A stretch of DNA of 7,293 bases from Deltaproteobacteria bacterium (lineage in GTDB: Bacteria; Myxococcota; XYA12-FULL-58-9; JAUUZB01). The DNA lies in the NCBI GenBank assembly GCA_030590185.1, contig JAUUZB010000167.1, positions 1-7,293 on the forward strand. Direction: 5' to 3'. Below are positions 6,938-7,293 of this stretch, piece by piece. Below the pieces are notes generated by a model. That model was not told the origin of the DNA, ran no database searches, and saw only the letters and a program-made list of their open reading frames with translations. The translations under genes were made by a program, and so were the position numbers. How positions within the stretch are numbered: position 1 is the stretch's first letter; the number at the start of each line of letters is the position of its first letter.

Positions 6938-7293
6938 ATGCCGATAGGAATTGGTGACAACAACGCAAACACCGTGAGAGACAACGGTGCTCTGAATCCC
7001 GCCACCGGCACGACGCCATCGGTTTCCACCCCCGCCGCCCCATCCACCGTGACGCCGGGCCCCAACGCTGGCCCGGTCATGGCGTCAGGGAGTGAGCCGG
7101 ACGTAGATCTTCCCCCCGGCTCGAGCTCGAGCCCACCGCCGCAGACCCTGGCGGCTCTGTTCGCAGCTGATCCCATCCTCTCCCATGCGGCCGGCGGTCA
7201 GCTTCTGCCTCTCCTGAAGAACGCAGCTACGGCGCTGGAATCGATCTACGGCAGCATCATGACGGCTCAGCCCGTGGAGCTCAGTGACAAGAA
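6938..7293 (+). CDS. Unrecognised protein with Pro/Ser/Thr-rich N-terminus, 3'-truncated
   Basis: The ATG at 6938 opens a frame that stays open for 118 codons to the right edge, so the C-terminal part is missing. The start is supported by AGGAG five bases upstream. The protein begins MPIGIGDNNANTVRDN, with no hydrophobic signal peptide. Residues 21-70 are dominated by Pro, Ser, Thr, Ala and Gly and are probably disordered. From about residue 70 a helix-forming stretch appears (TLAALFAADPIL, QLLPLLKNAATALESIY). There is no cysteine or tryptophan in the visible part. By hand count about 27% of codons end in A or T, against roughly 5% in the first 59 codons of the protease after the ATG at 36. 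I do not recognise the family. A disordered, signal-less N-terminus before helices is seen in some type III secreted proteins and translocators, but nothing here proves that. It could equally be a cytoplasmic or structural protein. Confidence 0.72.
   Translation, partial: MPIGIGDNNANTVRDNGALNPATGTTPSVSTPAAPSTVTPGPNAGPVMASGSEPDVDLPPGSSSSPPPQTLAALFAADPILSHAAGGQLLPLLKNAATALESIYGSIMTAQPVELSDK

Overview
This is a GC-rich window with one gene strand. Two long genes and the start of a third all read rightward, and nothing convincing is encoded on the minus strand. GC-dominated third codon positions, a very large metzincin-type zinc protease and a mosaic lipoprotein with MopE-type Asp/Cys repeats together suggest Myxococcota (the former Deltaproteobacteria) or a close relative. 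That assignment is inference from gene content; there is no rRNA or other marker gene here.

Layout: (1) Positions 3-3182 hold the 3' part of a zinc metalloprotease gene whose start lies upstream of the window. It carries a complete HExxHxxGxxH zinc site and an SVMDY Met-turn, followed by roughly 700 residues with no domain I can name. (2) The 185-base gap at 3183-3367 holds two small hairpins and a possible extended -10 promoter, but no gene. (3) Positions 3368-6859 hold a complete 1163-residue mosaic surface lipoprotein: signal peptide with lipobox, TIG/Ig-like region, Cys-rich MopE-like metal-binding repeats, a beta-sandwich, Ca-binding Asp-rich loops, a PKD-like domain, a CSLREA-like segment and a right-handed beta-helix with a 'choice-of-anchor Q' type end. 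(4) The 78-base gap at 6860-6937 holds a weak candidate promoter and a good Shine-Dalgarno site. (5) A third gene starts at 6938 and runs off the right edge. It encodes a Pro/Ser/Thr/Ala-rich protein with no signal peptide and clearly less GC-biased codon use.

The first two products are probably both exported: a protease and a surface-anchored, probably calcium- or copper-binding, adhesin-like lipoprotein. The 185-base gap and the separate promoter candidate argue against a tight operon, and nothing shows a shared pathway. I see no mobile element, CRISPR array, tRNA or rRNA. No clearly new multi-gene system is visible; the most open items are the truncated third gene and the unusual domain order of the lipoprotein.
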